Positions 33,489-43,215 are shown, counted from the first letter of the stretch. The stretch: DNA of 64,000 nucleotides from Rhodococcus sp. PAMC28707 (GCF_004795915.1 NZ_CP039253.1:2356001-2420000); one strand, 5' to 3'. The notes: generated by a model not told the origin, from the letters alone. Numbers and translations: made by a program.

Positions 33489-34394
33489 TCACTTCTCCTG
33501 TGGTTCGGGTGCTGTTTCCGCCAGTGCCGCAACGAGGTCTCGTTGAATATCGGTGGCGGGTACTGTGCCGTCGACGACTGCAGATACGGCGAGTTGTAAC
33601 CGACGCTGCGCTTCACGTCGGAATACGAGGCCGCTGGTGGGGGTGCCTGCGGCGGTGCTGGCGTAGAGGATCGACCAGCAGTCCGGGCGATTGAGCAGTT
33701 CAGCGCTCGCGGTGTGGTCGAGGGCTACGGGTGGGCCGAAGGTCAGGCGCAGGCCGCTTCGTTTCATCGCGCCTTCGACGACGCGGTGGAGCAGTATCTG
33801 TTCGCTGCGCTTGGGTAGCAGTAGCGGGTAGGCGGCGAGGTCTTCCAGGCTCGGTTCGATTCGGTCGGCCAATGGATGCCGCTCGGACAGGACCACCACG
33901 AGGTCCTCGGTCCATAGCTCCTTTGCTTGCAATCCCGATCTTTCGACGCTGCCTCGGATCAGGGCGACCTGACAATCCCCCGTCATGACTGCTTCGATCT
34001 GTTCGGCGAATCGTTTGAGTACGAAGTCGATTTCTGCCTCGGGGTGTTGTTCGCGCACGCGCACGATTGCGGCCAGCGCGTTCGCGGCGAACGTCATGTT
34101 GCCGGTCAGTCTGAGTTGGTTGCGTTTTCGCGCAGTCAATGCGAGCGCGGACTGTTCCAGATCGATCATGTGCCGGGCGATCGAAACCAATTGTGTTCCG
34201 ACAGTAGTTAATCGGACCGACCGGGATGTCCGTTCGAACAGGGGCTCGCCCATCTCTCGTTCGAGTTTGGCGATCTGCAGGCTGACTGCGGACTGGGAGA
34301 TGTAGAAGCGCTCGGCGGCCCGTGAAAAGTTCAACTCCTCGGCGACGGCGAGGAAGTATTTCACCTGTCGTAGTTCCACATTTTCTCCATCCAT
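33489..34394 (-). CDS. LysR-family transcriptional regulator
   Basis: A 301-residue LTTR. The winged HTH is at residues 6-65 (ELRQVKYFLAVAEELNFSRAAERFYISQSAVSLQIAKLE) and a periplasmic-binding-like effector domain follows (LRLTGNMTFAANALAAIVRVREQHP, VALIRGS, VVVLSERHPLA). It is divergent from the type II NADH dehydrogenase gene with about 100 bp between starts, the usual layout for an LTTR and its target. A CTAT-N16-ATAG pair near 34410-34433 is a candidate site. Effector unknown. Confidence 0.88.
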   Translation of the reverse strand: MDGENVELRQVKYFLAVAEELNFSRAAERFYISQSAVSLQIAKLEREMGEPLFERTSRSVRLTTVGTQLVSIARHMIDLEQSALALTARKRNQLRLTGNMTFAANALAAIVRVREQHPEAEIDFVLKRFAEQIEAVMTGDCQVALIRGSVERSGLQAKELWTEDLVVVLSERHPLADRIEPSLEDLAAYPLLLPKRSEQILLHRVVEGAMKRSGLRLTFGPPVALDHTASAELLNRPDCWSILYASTAAGTPTSGLVFRREAQRRLQLAVSAVVDGTVPATDIQRDLVAALAETAPEPQEK

Positions 34395-34491
34395 GAGTTC
34401 TGCTCATTGATGCTATGCGATCTTCCGCGTTGATAGCGACCGGATAGAAGCGTTGCATGTACTTAACAGCTTTCGAGTAGGAGGATTTGTC

Positions 34492-35805
34492 GTGGATGAG
34501 TACGAGGTCGTGATCGTCGGATCAGGATTCGGAGCTTTGGCTGCCGCCAAGACTCTGGGTAAGGCTGGCGTGAAGTTCTCGCTTATCTCCAGCACCACCG
34601 AGCATCTGTTTCAACCGCTGCTGTATCAGGCGGCCACCGGAATGATCTCGACGGGAGAAATTGCCCCGCCGATCAGGCGCATCCTCGCCGAGTACGACTC
34701 GGCCGATGTCCGGCTCGGTCGTGTCGTCGACGTAGATCCCGAGCAGCACGTTCTCACCTACACCGCAGCGGGCTCGACCCGTTCGATCCGGTACGGCCGC
34801 CTCATCGTCGCTACCGGCGCTACGCAGGCATATTTCGGTCATGACGAGTTCAAGGACCGCACATTCGCCCTCAAAACCGTCGACGACGCCATCGCCCTCC
34901 GCGAGCAGATCCTGAGTTGCTACGAAGAAGCGCACCTGACCTCGGACATCGACGTCAAGCGTGAACTCCTGAGCTTCGTCGTCGTCGGCGCTGGTGCAAC
35001 CGGTGTCGAACTTGCCGGCCAGATCCGCGATCTTGCCCACCGCTATTTCGCCGCTTCGTTCCCCGACATCACCCCGGACGACGTCACGGTCACACTGGTC
35101 GACGGCGTCAAAGATGTGTTGCCTGCCTACGGTGGACGGTTGAGCAAGTATGCGCGCGCCAAACTGGAGCGGTCCGGGGTGGACGTGGTGACCGGTGCCA
35201 TGGTCACCGACATCGCCGATGACACCGTCACGATCAAAGACGTCGACACCAAGGACGTACGCACCATCGCAGCCAAGACCGTCATCTGGTCGGCGGGCGT
35301 TCAGGCAAGCGCACTGGCCGCGACGATCGCCGAGCGAACAGGGTGCGACACCGATCGTGCCGGGCGACTATTGATTCACGACGACCTGACTGTCGGCTCG
35401 GCATCGGACATCTTCGCGATCGGCGATGTCACGTCACTGAACAGCCTCCCCGGCCAATCCCCCATCGCGATGCAGCAGGGTAGGCATGCGGCCAAGATGA
35501 TCACCGGAAAGGTGAAGGCAGGCACACCGTTCCGCTACGTCGACAAGGGCAGCATGTCGATCGTCGGTAGATTCAGTGCCGTTGCGCGTCTGTTCGGCAA
35601 GGTGGACATTGCGGGGCCGATCGCCTGGGTTCTGTGGCTGGCAGTGCATCTGATGTACATGGTTGGCTTTAGAAACCGGTACGTCGCGGTCGTGTCGTGG
35701 CTGAGCTCCTACATCGGCGATCGACGCCCACACTTCCAGTACACCGACAAATGGGTGGATCAGATCGAACTGGTCGAACCCGAAGTGGAGCGTGCGGCAG
35801 CCTGA
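34492..35805 (+). CDS. ndh: Type II NADH dehydrogenase (NDH-2)
   Basis: A 437-residue flavoprotein with two Rossmann sites: FAD-binding VVIVGSGFGALAAAK at the N-terminus and NADH-binding FVVVGAGATGVELAGQI near residue 165. The conserved GRLIVATGA and DIFAIGDV motifs are present, as are quinone-site and C-terminal amphipathic membrane segments (PIAWVLWLAVHLMYMVGFRNR). It oxidises NADH and reduces menaquinone without pumping protons. I chose the GTG at 34492 because GTAGGAGG precedes it and MDEYEVVIVG is the family start; the frame is open from 34453. Confidence 0.9.
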   Translation: MDEYEVVIVGSGFGALAAAKTLGKAGVKFSLISSTTEHLFQPLLYQAATGMISTGEIAPPIRRILAEYDSADVRLGRVVDVDPEQHVLTYTAAGSTRSIRYGRLIVATGATQAYFGHDEFKDRTFALKTVDDAIALREQILSCYEEAHLTSDIDVKRELLSFVVVGAGATGVELAGQIRDLAHRYFAASFPDITPDDVTVTLVDGVKDVLPAYGGRLSKYARAKLERSGVDVVTGAMVTDIADDTVTIKDVDTKDVRTIAAKTVIWSAGVQASALAATIAERTGCDTDRAGRLLIHDDLTVGSASDIFAIGDVTSLNSLPGQSPIAMQQGRHAAKMITGKVKAGTPFRYVDKGSMSIVGRFSAVARLFGKVDIAGPIAWVLWLAVHLMYMVGFRNRYVAVVSWLSSYIGDRRPHFQYTDKWVDQIELVEPEVERAAA

Positions 35806-35903
35806 AGTCGCCCGCATGACTCGCGAGCGGAGTTCTCGGCAGAATTTCGAGCGTCAGATCCGCGATCCGTCGATGAACGACGTCGCGGCGGCCTGTACTT
35901 CCA

Positions 35904-36734
35904 TCACTCCGTACTGTGCGCCCGGACAACGCTGGGTGGTGCCAGGACGGTGAGCTTGCCGCTCACCGGACGCGGGTCACGACGGCAGTCCACAGTGGGG
36001 GCGATCCAGACGCGCGGCCAGATCCGCGGGTCGAACGCGCGCACCGAGAAGTCGACGTTCCGCAGGACTGTGCGTCGTGCCAACGCCAGCAATACCGCGG
36101 TGCCGGTGACCGCCATCCACGTCGGCAAGGGGTAGAGCGCGAGGCGCTCGCCGAGACCGAAATGCAGTGCCTTCGCCAGCATGAGGACTGCTCCGAGCAC
36201 TCCGACGAACGCGCACAGCGCCGACCAGATCGCCAACAGACGCTTCTCGTGCCACAGGTGCCATGCGATCAGCACGAGCACGACATGTCTTGCCACGAAT
36301 CCCGGCAACACCGCAGACCAATGGATGAGCGCTCCGTCGTTTGCCGGGAACAGTCCGGTGGCTGCAGTGCTCACCGCGATCACGACCGCGAGTGAGAGGA
36401 TCCACTTCTTCCCTCGACCATTTCTGATGTGTCGATGCAAGAAGAGGGCGCCGATGAGCGTCAGCACTCCAAGTGCCACGAACGTCGAATTCATGACGTC
36501 GTGCATCGGAGAGCACGAATCGACGTCACAGGTCGTCACACCCAGCGAGCTGATCGAGTTCTGGGCAAAGCTGTAGGGGGTGTTCCACGCGGCGGCCGTG
36601 AACACCTCTGCCAACAAGTATGCAAACGAGAGTATCCATGCAGTTCCTGCAGCGGCGTGGCGCAGGTTGTGGCTTCGGTGAGATGTATCGGCGTTGTGTG
36701 GATAGCTGATGGTGGATTCTCTCTGTCGATGCAA
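35904..36734 (-). CDS. DUF998-family membrane protein
   Basis: A 276-residue protein with about six hydrophobic helices. A first helix (TAWILSFAYLLAEVFTAAAW) is followed by the NSISSLG motif, CSPMHDVMNSTFVALGVLTLIGA and LIHWSAVLPGFVARHVVLVLIAW, the DUF998 pattern. The C-terminal 40 residues are polar. Function unknown. The start is a TTG at 36734 and is uncertain, since there is no ATG or GTG before the first helix. Confidence 0.75.
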   Translation of the reverse strand: MHRQRESTISYPHNADTSHRSHNLRHAAAGTAWILSFAYLLAEVFTAAAWNTPYSFAQNSISSLGVTTCDVDSCSPMHDVMNSTFVALGVLTLIGALFLHRHIRNGRGKKWILSLAVVIAVSTAATGLFPANDGALIHWSAVLPGFVARHVVLVLIAWHLWHEKRLLAIWSALCAFVGVLGAVLMLAKALHFGLGERLALYPLPTWMAVTGTAVLLALARRTVLRNVDFSVRAFDPRIWPRVWIAPTVDCRRDPRPVSGKLTVLAPPSVVRAHSTE

Positions 36735-36940
36735 TCCTGCCTACTGGAAGCGACTGTAGAGCGTCAACCTGAGAGCAGTGTCCCGAAAGTCCCATTTCGA
36801 TCTCAGAATCGATCACCGTCGGAAAATTGGAGAGCATTCACTTTCGGGTCGTCCGGCATAGGCGTGTGGAGCTGGGCATCGGCTCGAAGTACGGTGTATC
36901 CGTAGCGGCTGGGCCCAACGAGCGACGAGGGGATCGACGG

Positions 36941-37669
36941 ATGCGCAAGGGTGTGTCTGTCGAGGTCACTCCCGACGGCGGTTCGATGGCGATGCCGCGA
37001 GTGAGAGTTCTCATCGTCGACGACGAACCGCAGATCCTGCGAGCACTCCGAATCAATCTGAACGTGCGAGGCTACGAGGTAGTGACGGCGGCATCCGGAG
37101 CCGAGGCTCTCCGAGTGGCCGCGAACTTCCATCCCGCGATCGTGATCCTCGATCTCGGTCTGCCGGATATCGACGGGATCGACGTCATCGGCGGCTTGCG
37201 CGGATGGACCGATGTGCCGATCGTCGTTCTCTCGGCTCGCACCGACTCCGTCGACACAGTCGAGGCACTCGATGCTGGTGCCGACGATTTCGTCACCAAG
37301 CCGTTCGGTATGGATGAGTTGCTCGCGCGTCTGCGCGCAGCTCTGCGACGCGGACCTCATGCGGCGGAAGCGGCCGTTGTGGTCACCGACTCCTTCACCG
37401 TCGATCTGTCGGCCAAGACTGTGACGCGGCACGGAGCAGGCATCCATCTCACTCGGACCGAATGGGGTGTGCTCGAACTCCTCGTCCGAAACCAGGGGAA
37501 ATTGGTCTCCCAGAAGGAGATTCTGCAGACCGTGTGGGGCCCGCACCATGGGCGCGAAACGCACTATCTCCGTATCTATCTCGGTCAGTTACGGCACAAG
37601 CTCGAGGACGACCCGTCGCATCCGCGCCACCTGCTGACCGAGACCGGGATGGGCTACCGGTTTGTCTGA
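36941..37669 (+). CDS. OmpR/KdpE-type response regulator
   Basis: A 242-residue regulator. The receiver (VLIVDDEPQILRALRINL, phosphoacceptor in VILDLGLPDIDGIDVI, Lys in TKPFGMDELLARLRAALRR) is followed by a winged helix (LTRTEWGVLELLVRNQGKLVSQKEIL, YLRIYLGQLRHKLEDDP, TETGMGYRF). The YLRIYLGQLRHKLE pattern is closest to KdpE, which controls the Kdp potassium pump, but no kdp genes or sensor kinase are in this window. Of several in-frame starts I chose ATG 36941, which has GAGGGG upstream; a start at 36986 is also possible. Confidence 0.85.
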   Translation: MRKGVSVEVTPDGGSMAMPRVRVLIVDDEPQILRALRINLNVRGYEVVTAASGAEALRVAANFHPAIVILDLGLPDIDGIDVIGGLRGWTDVPIVVLSARTDSVDTVEALDAGADDFVTKPFGMDELLARLRAALRRGPHAAEAAVVVTDSFTVDLSAKTVTRHGAGIHLTRTEWGVLELLVRNQGKLVSQKEILQTVWGPHHGRETHYLRIYLGQLRHKLEDDPSHPRHLLTETGMGYRFV

Positions 37670-37692
37670 CGGCCATCGCAAGCGGTGGTCGC

Positions 37693-39969
37693 CTATTCGA
37701 CGGTATTCGACAAGTCGACACCGACCGGGTCCGCCGAGGTGAGCGTGGTCCGTAGCCAGTGTTCGAGTGGCGCCGGCCGCCCATAGAGGTATCCCTGCGC
37801 GAAACGGCAATGCAGAGCCTCCACCGCGCGCGCTTGTTCCTCGGTTTCGACGCCCTCTGCCACGATGGACACAGGCAGCGCCCGCGCCATCGCTGCGATG
37901 GCAGTGACCAGTGAATCGGCGGACTCGCTGGTGCCGATCTCGGCGACGAAGGAGCGGTCGATCTTGAGCAAGGCGATGGGAAGTTCGCGGAGTCGGCTGA
38001 GCGAGGAGTACCCGACGCCGAAGTCGTCGAGAACGATCAACACTTCCATTGCTGCCAGTTCGTCGAGGATCTTCTTGGCAGCGAAGACGTCGTCGATGAG
38101 TGCAGTTTCGGTGACTTCGAGAGCAAGATCTGCACCGCACAGGCCGTACTCTTCCAGCATGTCGGAGACCAATTTCGGCAACGAGTCGTCGCGGAGTTGA
38201 ATCGAGGAGATATTGACCGACATCGTGACGTTCTGTCCGGCTGCCCGAAGCGCGTTCAGATCCTGTAGTGCGGTGCGCAGAACAAAGGCCCCGATCTCAC
38301 CGATCAGATTCGTGGATTCCGCGATCGGCACGAACTCGACGGGTGACCGTAAGCGGCCGTCGCGGTTCCATCGCACCAGCGCCTCGTAGACGACGGTGCT
38401 CCGTGACGAAGTCGAGACGATCGGCTGATAATGGACGACCAATTCACCGCGTCGGGTCGCCCCTCGCAGGGCCGTTGCCGTTTCGATCGCTGCGATCGAG
38501 GACGCGCGCAACGACTCGTCGAAGAAGGAGAAGCGGGAGGCCCCCAACGACTTCGCGTGATACATCGCCATGTCGGCCTCGCGGAGGAGATCGTCCAGAT
38601 CGCTTGGGCGGTTGTCGGCGGCAGCGATCCCGACGGATGCAGTGATGTACGTGGTGGCAACGCTGAGTACGAACGGCTCGGAGATCCGCTCGATCACCGA
38701 ACGCGCCACCTCCTCCATCTCAGGACGAGTGCAGCGGCCGATGACGATGAACTCGTCGCCTGCGTACCGCACCACGGTGTCCGAGGACCGTACTGTCGCG
38801 CGGATCCGATGGGCTGCTGCTGCGATCATCTCGTCGCCCACCCGGTGACCGTAGGAATCGTTGACGGTCTTGAAGTTGTCGAGATCGACGAAGAGGACGA
38901 AGATTCGCCCGCGTCCGCTTGCGAGAGCCAATCGAGCAAACTGCTCGTCGAGCATCGTTCGGTTCGGTAGCCCGGTGAGCACGTCGTGGGCCGCGCGGTA
39001 TCGGGCGTCGTCCTCACTGCGTTGGACGAGGCTCATGGCGCGCTCGCCGCGCAAGAACGTCCCGATCAGCAGTACCGAGAGCAACGCCGACCGCACCACG
39101 AGATCGACTGTCGAGATCGAGGATCCGAGCACCAACGTGGCTGCGCACACCGCCAGGAGTGCGACGACGAACAGCACCCGACGGCGACTGTGCAGAGGAG
39201 GGGAATTCTGTCGATGCGACATCGTCGCCATCTGCGGATTGAGAGCGGCAAGGGCCAGTGCGGCGTAGGCGAAGAGGTAAATGCCGTCCAGAAGTCCCGG
39301 CGACAACGGAACCGTGCGTGAGAGAGACTGGGCATAGGCAAGGTCGCCGACCAATATTGCGAGCAAAGCGACGAGGAGAAGGCGAAGCGCACGATTGCGA
39401 TGCGTGGACGAGACGAGCAGGTACGTCACAAGCGTGATCATGCCTGCGTCGATTGCGGGATACACACCGTTGCCGATCGCGGCAACCGTACCGACACTGC
39501 CGTCGAGCAACGGGGATATAAGCACCACCCACGACACGAAAAGGGTGCCGACCGAGATGAGCCCGGCATCGATGAGCGGCGTGATGTCGTCTCTGGACCG
39601 TCGTTCGAGCACCCATCGCGCCAGCGCCGTCCCGATCAGGCAATAGCCACCCAGCGTCAGTGCATTGGACAGTGCGGTGACACCGCCCGGATAGACCGTC
39701 GGGTCGCCGCGGAGACCGACTCCGACCAGAAAAAGTGCAGATGCACCGAACAGGCACCACCACGACGTGGCATCGGCAGGCTTGTACCGACGAATACCGA
39801 CACTGATAGCGACGATCGCCGACAGCGCGAACGCGGCCATGACGATCGAGCGAACCGAGGAGTCACCCCGGAAGAAAAGAACACTACCGGCGACGACCGC
39901 GGAAGAAATGCCCACCAATTTGGGTACACCGGCCAGCAGTTGGTGCATCGGAAGAACCTTCGAGTCCAT
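37693..39969 (-). CDS. Membrane GGDEF-EAL cyclic di-GMP protein
   Basis: A 758-residue protein. About ten hydrophobic helices fill residues 1-320 and form a MASE-like sensory region. A GGDEF domain follows (DVLTGLPNR, FVDLDNFKTVND, RYAGDEF), then an EAL domain (VVYEALVRW, NISSIQL, EVTETALIDD, LDDFGVGYSS, EGVETEEQ). The AGDEF version of the active site is common in active cyclases, and the EAL metal and catalytic residues are present, so both synthesis and breakdown of c-di-GMP are possible. The ATG at 39969 has AGGGGAAG upstream. It is convergent with the response regulator, 23 bp apart at the stops. Confidence 0.9.
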   Translation of the reverse strand: MDSKVLPMHQLLAGVPKLVGISSAVVAGSVLFFRGDSSVRSIVMAAFALSAIVAISVGIRRYKPADATSWWCLFGASALFLVGVGLRGDPTVYPGGVTALSNALTLGGYCLIGTALARWVLERRSRDDITPLIDAGLISVGTLFVSWVVLISPLLDGSVGTVAAIGNGVYPAIDAGMITLVTYLLVSSTHRNRALRLLLVALLAILVGDLAYAQSLSRTVPLSPGLLDGIYLFAYAALALAALNPQMATMSHRQNSPPLHSRRRVLFVVALLAVCAATLVLGSSISTVDLVVRSALLSVLLIGTFLRGERAMSLVQRSEDDARYRAAHDVLTGLPNRTMLDEQFARLALASGRGRIFVLFVDLDNFKTVNDSYGHRVGDEMIAAAAHRIRATVRSSDTVVRYAGDEFIVIGRCTRPEMEEVARSVIERISEPFVLSVATTYITASVGIAAADNRPSDLDDLLREADMAMYHAKSLGASRFSFFDESLRASSIAAIETATALRGATRRGELVVHYQPIVSTSSRSTVVYEALVRWNRDGRLRSPVEFVPIAESTNLIGEIGAFVLRTALQDLNALRAAGQNVTMSVNISSIQLRDDSLPKLVSDMLEEYGLCGADLALEVTETALIDDVFAAKKILDELAAMEVLIVLDDFGVGYSSLSRLRELPIALLKIDRSFVAEIGTSESADSLVTAIAAMARALPVSIVAEGVETEEQARAVEALHCRFAQGYLYGRPAPLEHWLRTTLTSADPVGVDLSNTVE

Positions 39970-40488
39970 GCGAAGGCTTCCCCTTTCGTGTGCGGCGCCG
40001 GCGCGGCGGAGGCAATCGGGCATCCGCCGACTGCGAGGTTAGCCCAGGATCGCCCGAGAGCGCGGGAACCCACTCCTGCTGCGATGAGTTTTCATCGGTC
40101 ACGCGGTCCACCAATCTTCTGCTGTGGCTGATCGGACTCGCAGCGGGAGGATTCATGGAATCGACCGACCGCGGTGCTCGAGACGATTTCCGCGCCGTAC
40201 GACCGCGCTTCGGTGCGCCCGATCTCGAGTAGTTGCAGTGGTGGGCACGAGCTTCTTCGTCACGAAACAGCGAGAGTCCCCGCCTTTCCGGACGAACGCA
40301 ATCACCACGCACGATACGTCCGAAATCAGCATCTCTAAACTTGCTTACATCTGTCAATTGGGTCTGCCGTAATAAAATGCCCGATTCGGCGGGGCGCTCA
40401 CTACTTGAAAGAGTGTGTGGTGTTGCTGTTGACTTATCGGCACAGTCGGTTGCCGTCAACGGGGGCTGCGCATTTGGGTCGGGGGACC
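39970..40488. other. Intergenic stretch ahead of the 40489 gene
   Basis: About 520 bp with no supportable gene. An AT-rich patch near 40320-40380 (TTGCTTACATCTGTCAATTG ... TAATAAAAT) looks like a promoter for the plus-strand gene. Confidence 0.4.
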
Positions 40489-40761
40489 ATGGATAGTTCG
40501 GTAGACCGCAGCGAGGACAGTCAGGGCGAATTCGTGCGAGGCGACATCGTTGTCGCGTTGCAGGACTTGGGGATACGAGCGTGGCGCAGCGGAGTGCCTG
40601 CGGGATCGATCGGCTTCGTCGTCGAGGTCGACTGGCTAACCGACCTTCTCGTGGTATTCGATGTCGACGGTAGCTGGTTCACCGGACCCACCGAGGTCGA
40701 AAAAGTTGTCGCGCCCGGCGACGTTCGGCTGGTCCAACGCGCCGACCGTCACCGGGGCTGA
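40489..40761 (+). CDS. Small hypothetical protein
   Basis: A 90-residue soluble, acidic protein with a probable SH3-like beta barrel (FVRGDIVVALQDLGI, VPAGSIGFVVEVDW, LLVVFDVDGSWF). The start ATG 40489 has GGGGGA upstream. I do not recognise a family. Confidence 0.6.
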   Translation: MDSSVDRSEDSQGEFVRGDIVVALQDLGIRAWRSGVPAGSIGFVVEVDWLTDLLVVFDVDGSWFTGPTEVEKVVAPGDVRLVQRADRHRG

Positions 40762-40770
40762 TACGTCAAT

Positions 40771-40935
40771 TCATTCGGTGTCGGTGGCGGGACCGTCGGT
40801 GGTTGCGCCGCCTTCACCCGACCAGTCACCTGAATCCTGGCCGGCAGCGGGATCCGACTGCACGTCCGTGTGAGCGCCTTCGGCACCCTTTCCGGTGGTC
40901 TCGGTCTGTGGCGTCTTTGCGTGTTTTCCAGTCAT
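40771..40935 (-). CDS. 54-residue polar protein
   Basis: A 54-residue, strongly hydrophilic protein (starts MTGKHAKTPQTETT, ends TTDGPATDTE), rich in Gly, Thr, Asp and Glu and predicted to be disordered. The ribosome site is weak (GGGTAAC). It is convergent with the 40489 gene, 9 bp apart at the stops. Support is the clean frame and the lack of any competing gene, so confidence is moderate. Confidence 0.45.
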   Translation of the reverse strand: MTGKHAKTPQTETTGKGAEGAHTDVQSDPAAGQDSGDWSGEGGATTDGPATDTE

Positions 40936-41055
40936 TACGATTTGTTACCCGCGTCAGGATGGTTGAAACTCTCGGCTGCTCAGCCCCGCACGATGTCCCG
41001 CAGACGCGCGGTGGCGGTGGCTGTCCCGACATCGAACATCACTTACCACCAGAAG

Positions 41056-41919
41056 TTAGAGGTGCATTCCATCCAACGATGCTCCGATGTGTTCGAAGTA
41101 CCTTCGCGCCGAGCGGATTACGGCATCGTGGGCGTCGCTGGTGATGATCCGGCCCCACCAAGCACCGTAGAGCGATGCAAACGGGAAGGGGCGAACAAGA
41201 TCGACAGCCTTCCGGATGGTGTCGGGGTGCTCGGGGATGAGGTTGGGGTAGCTGTACATGAATCCGACCCAGCGACGGTCCGCCACTACGGTGAAGATGT
41301 CCCCGGCGAACAGGGCACCATTGCCATCGACGCCGTCACGCCAGTGCATGACCGTGCCGCCGGCAAAATGAACTCCGGCATTGATCAGGGTTCGTCCGCG
41401 AAGCACCTCATGTGTGTCACCGGTCCACAGGACGACGTTGTCGTTCCTCGGGATCCACTGCGCATCGCGCTCGTGCACGTAGATCGGCGCGTCACCGAAT
41501 GCTCGGCTCCACTCGACCATCGAACTGTAGTAATGCGGATGCGACAGTGCGATCGCCGAGATTCCTCCCAACTGCGTGACTCGCTCGACCGCGGCATCGT
41601 CGATGTACGTCGTGGAATCCCACAGCACGTTGCCGTCGTCTCCGGGCACCAGAAGCGCTCGTTGACCGATGGCAAGGTGCGGAGACGTCGCGATCCCCCA
41701 TAGCCCGGGTCTTTCTTCCCTGATCTCGACGGTATGGCCTTGAAGTCTCAGTTCGCCGAGGCTCGTCCACTGCTGACCGCCATGCCCCACGTACTGGCGC
41801 TCGTCCTCGCAGATGAAGCAGTGAGCAGCCGCTGGGTCGGCCGGAGCTGCGGCGTTCAGCGGGTACTGAACGCCGCAGGTCACGCAGATCGGGTAGTCGT
41901 CACCGAAAGAACGAGACAA
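41056..41919 (-). CDS. Metallo-beta-lactamase-fold protein with N-terminal zinc ribbon
   Basis: A 287-residue protein. Residues about 10-40 form a zinc ribbon (CVTC and CFIC, 22 residues apart). The rest is an MBL fold (LLVPGDDGNVLWDS, LSHPHYYSSMVEW, AGVHFAGGTVMHW, LFAGDIFTV, FASLYGAWWG). The usual HxHxDH motif reads HPHYYS, so the second-metal ligands are changed and activity may differ from classical hydrolases. Catalytic role unknown. The 34-residue ORF lies 32 bp upstream on the same strand. Confidence 0.82.
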   Translation of the reverse strand: MSRSFGDDYPICVTCGVQYPLNAAAPADPAAAHCFICEDERQYVGHGGQQWTSLGELRLQGHTVEIREERPGLWGIATSPHLAIGQRALLVPGDDGNVLWDSTTYIDDAAVERVTQLGGISAIALSHPHYYSSMVEWSRAFGDAPIYVHERDAQWIPRNDNVVLWTGDTHEVLRGRTLINAGVHFAGGTVMHWRDGVDGNGALFAGDIFTVVADRRWVGFMYSYPNLIPEHPDTIRKAVDLVRPFPFASLYGAWWGRIITSDAHDAVIRSARRYFEHIGASLDGMHL

Positions 41920-41951
41920 TCTTGCTTCCTCGATCTACAGCTCTTCGCGGT

Positions 41952-42056
41952 CTACAGACCGAAAGGGAGCACGCCCGGAGCCAGTTCGAAGCCGCTGCTG
42001 CCGGCGGAAGCCGAGCTGACGCCGCCGAGAATGAGATTGATGAAATTCGTGATCAT
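41952..42056 (-). CDS. 34-residue small peptide ORF
   Basis: A short ORF (MITNFINLILGG ... VLPFGL) with a hydrophobic N-terminus and a Ser/Ala/Gly centre. AGAGGAAAG sits 7 bp before the ATG, a better ribosome site than most genes nearby. It precedes the MBL gene by 32 bp on the same strand. It could be a secreted or membrane peptide, or a leader peptide. Confidence 0.5.
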   Translation of the reverse strand: MITNFINLILGGVSSASAGSSGFELAPGVLPFGL

Positions 42057-42206
42057 GTGAGTTCTTTCCTCTCGTAGAGATGACGATGAACCCGGTCGAG
42101 GCTACCGGTGATTCGGCCCCAGCGGGGTCATCGGCAGTTCTTCGCGCCAAGCTGAGCGCGAGGTGTCGACCAAAGACCGGATCAACCGCTATTCAGACAC
42201 TTCTGA

Positions 42207-43103
42207 TCAGGTTGCCGGGCTCAAGTGGACCGCGTTATGGACGACGTCGTTCAGTAGATCGTCGACGGCTTTCACCCTCGCGAGTCCTGTGAGCTCTTTC
42301 GGTACCGCGACCCAATAGGTCCCCTCGATGGAAAACGATTCTGGGAGAACGCAGATCAGGTTCTTGTCAGGTTCGCCGATATATGTCGGCAACGGAGCTA
42401 TCCCAAGCCCATTCTGCGCGGCAAGCCAGTGCCCGGTTATGTTGTTGGTCTGGATTTGAGCGCGACCTTCGGGGGGCAGGATCGAGTCGAGGATGCGCAG
42501 CGGTGCGACGTCGAGTAAGGCTCCGACGTACCAGATCAGTGTGTGTTCCCGTAAGTCATCTCGCTTGGCGATGGTCGGGTGATTATCGAGATACTCAGCT
42601 GTCGCGTATAGGCGCAAAGCGTAGGTTGCCAGCTTTCGAGAGGACACCAAGCGAGGCCCCGGTTGTTCCAAAGTGATCGCTATATCGAATTCTCGCGCAC
42701 TCGCGGTGTGGTGTTCGGTCGCTGTGACCAGTTCGACGCTCAGGTCGGGGTGGACTCGCCGCAATGTCGCTAGATTGGGTGTGAGAACGAATGCGCCGAA
42801 GCCATCTGGCGCGGCGATTCGGACTGAACCGCGGAGGGATCCGACTCGCGATGTTTGATCTTCGAATGCGGCGATAAGGGTAGATTCGACGGTTTCCGCG
42901 TACCCGACCAGTCGTTGCCCAGCCTCGGTCAGCCGCCATCCAGACGACGTGCGGTCGAAGAGACGCTGTCCAGCCAACCTTTCCAGACTGGTCACTTTCC
43001 GGCCTACCGTCGTGTGGTCGACGCCAAGTGCGCGAGATGCTTCGTTGAGTCGGCCGTGTCGCGACAATTCTAGAAAGTACCTGAGGTGGTCTGAATTGAA
43101 CAC
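42207..43103 (-). CDS. LysR-family regulator of the mmsA operon
   Basis: A 298-residue LTTR with an N-terminal winged HTH (HLRYFLELSRHGRLNEASRALGVDHTTVGRKVTSLE) and an effector domain (VRIAAPDGFGAFVLTP, FDIAITLEQPG, APLPTYIGEPDK). It belongs to the branch with DHTTV instead of the usual QPAVS. The GTG at 43103 gives MFNSDHLRYF; the open frame continues 16 codons upstream. It is divergent from mmsA, which it probably controls, with an inverted repeat between them. Confidence 0.87.
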   Translation of the reverse strand: MFNSDHLRYFLELSRHGRLNEASRALGVDHTTVGRKVTSLERLAGQRLFDRTSSGWRLTEAGQRLVGYAETVESTLIAAFEDQTSRVGSLRGSVRIAAPDGFGAFVLTPNLATLRRVHPDLSVELVTATEHHTASAREFDIAITLEQPGPRLVSSRKLATYALRLYATAEYLDNHPTIAKRDDLREHTLIWYVGALLDVAPLRILDSILPPEGRAQIQTNNITGHWLAAQNGLGIAPLPTYIGEPDKNLICVLPESFSIEGTYWVAVPKELTGLARVKAVDDLLNDVVHNAVHLSPAT

Positions 43104-43122
43104 CGAGTCACAGTAGCAGTGC

Positions 43123-43136
43123 GTGCAATTCTGCAC
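43123..43136. promoter_or_regulatory. Candidate LysR site between LysR and mmsA
   Basis: GTGCA-ATTC-TGCAC, an inverted repeat with 5-bp arms, lies 20 bp upstream of the lysR start and 80 bp before mmsA. LTTRs often bind such elements; binding is inferred. Confidence 0.4.
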
Positions 43137-43215
43137 GGAAGGGTGCAGCATTGGTCTTTGACAGAGTCATATTTGCACCAGAGACTGGGCGCACACCTAC
43201 TAAAAGGAGCGCGCT

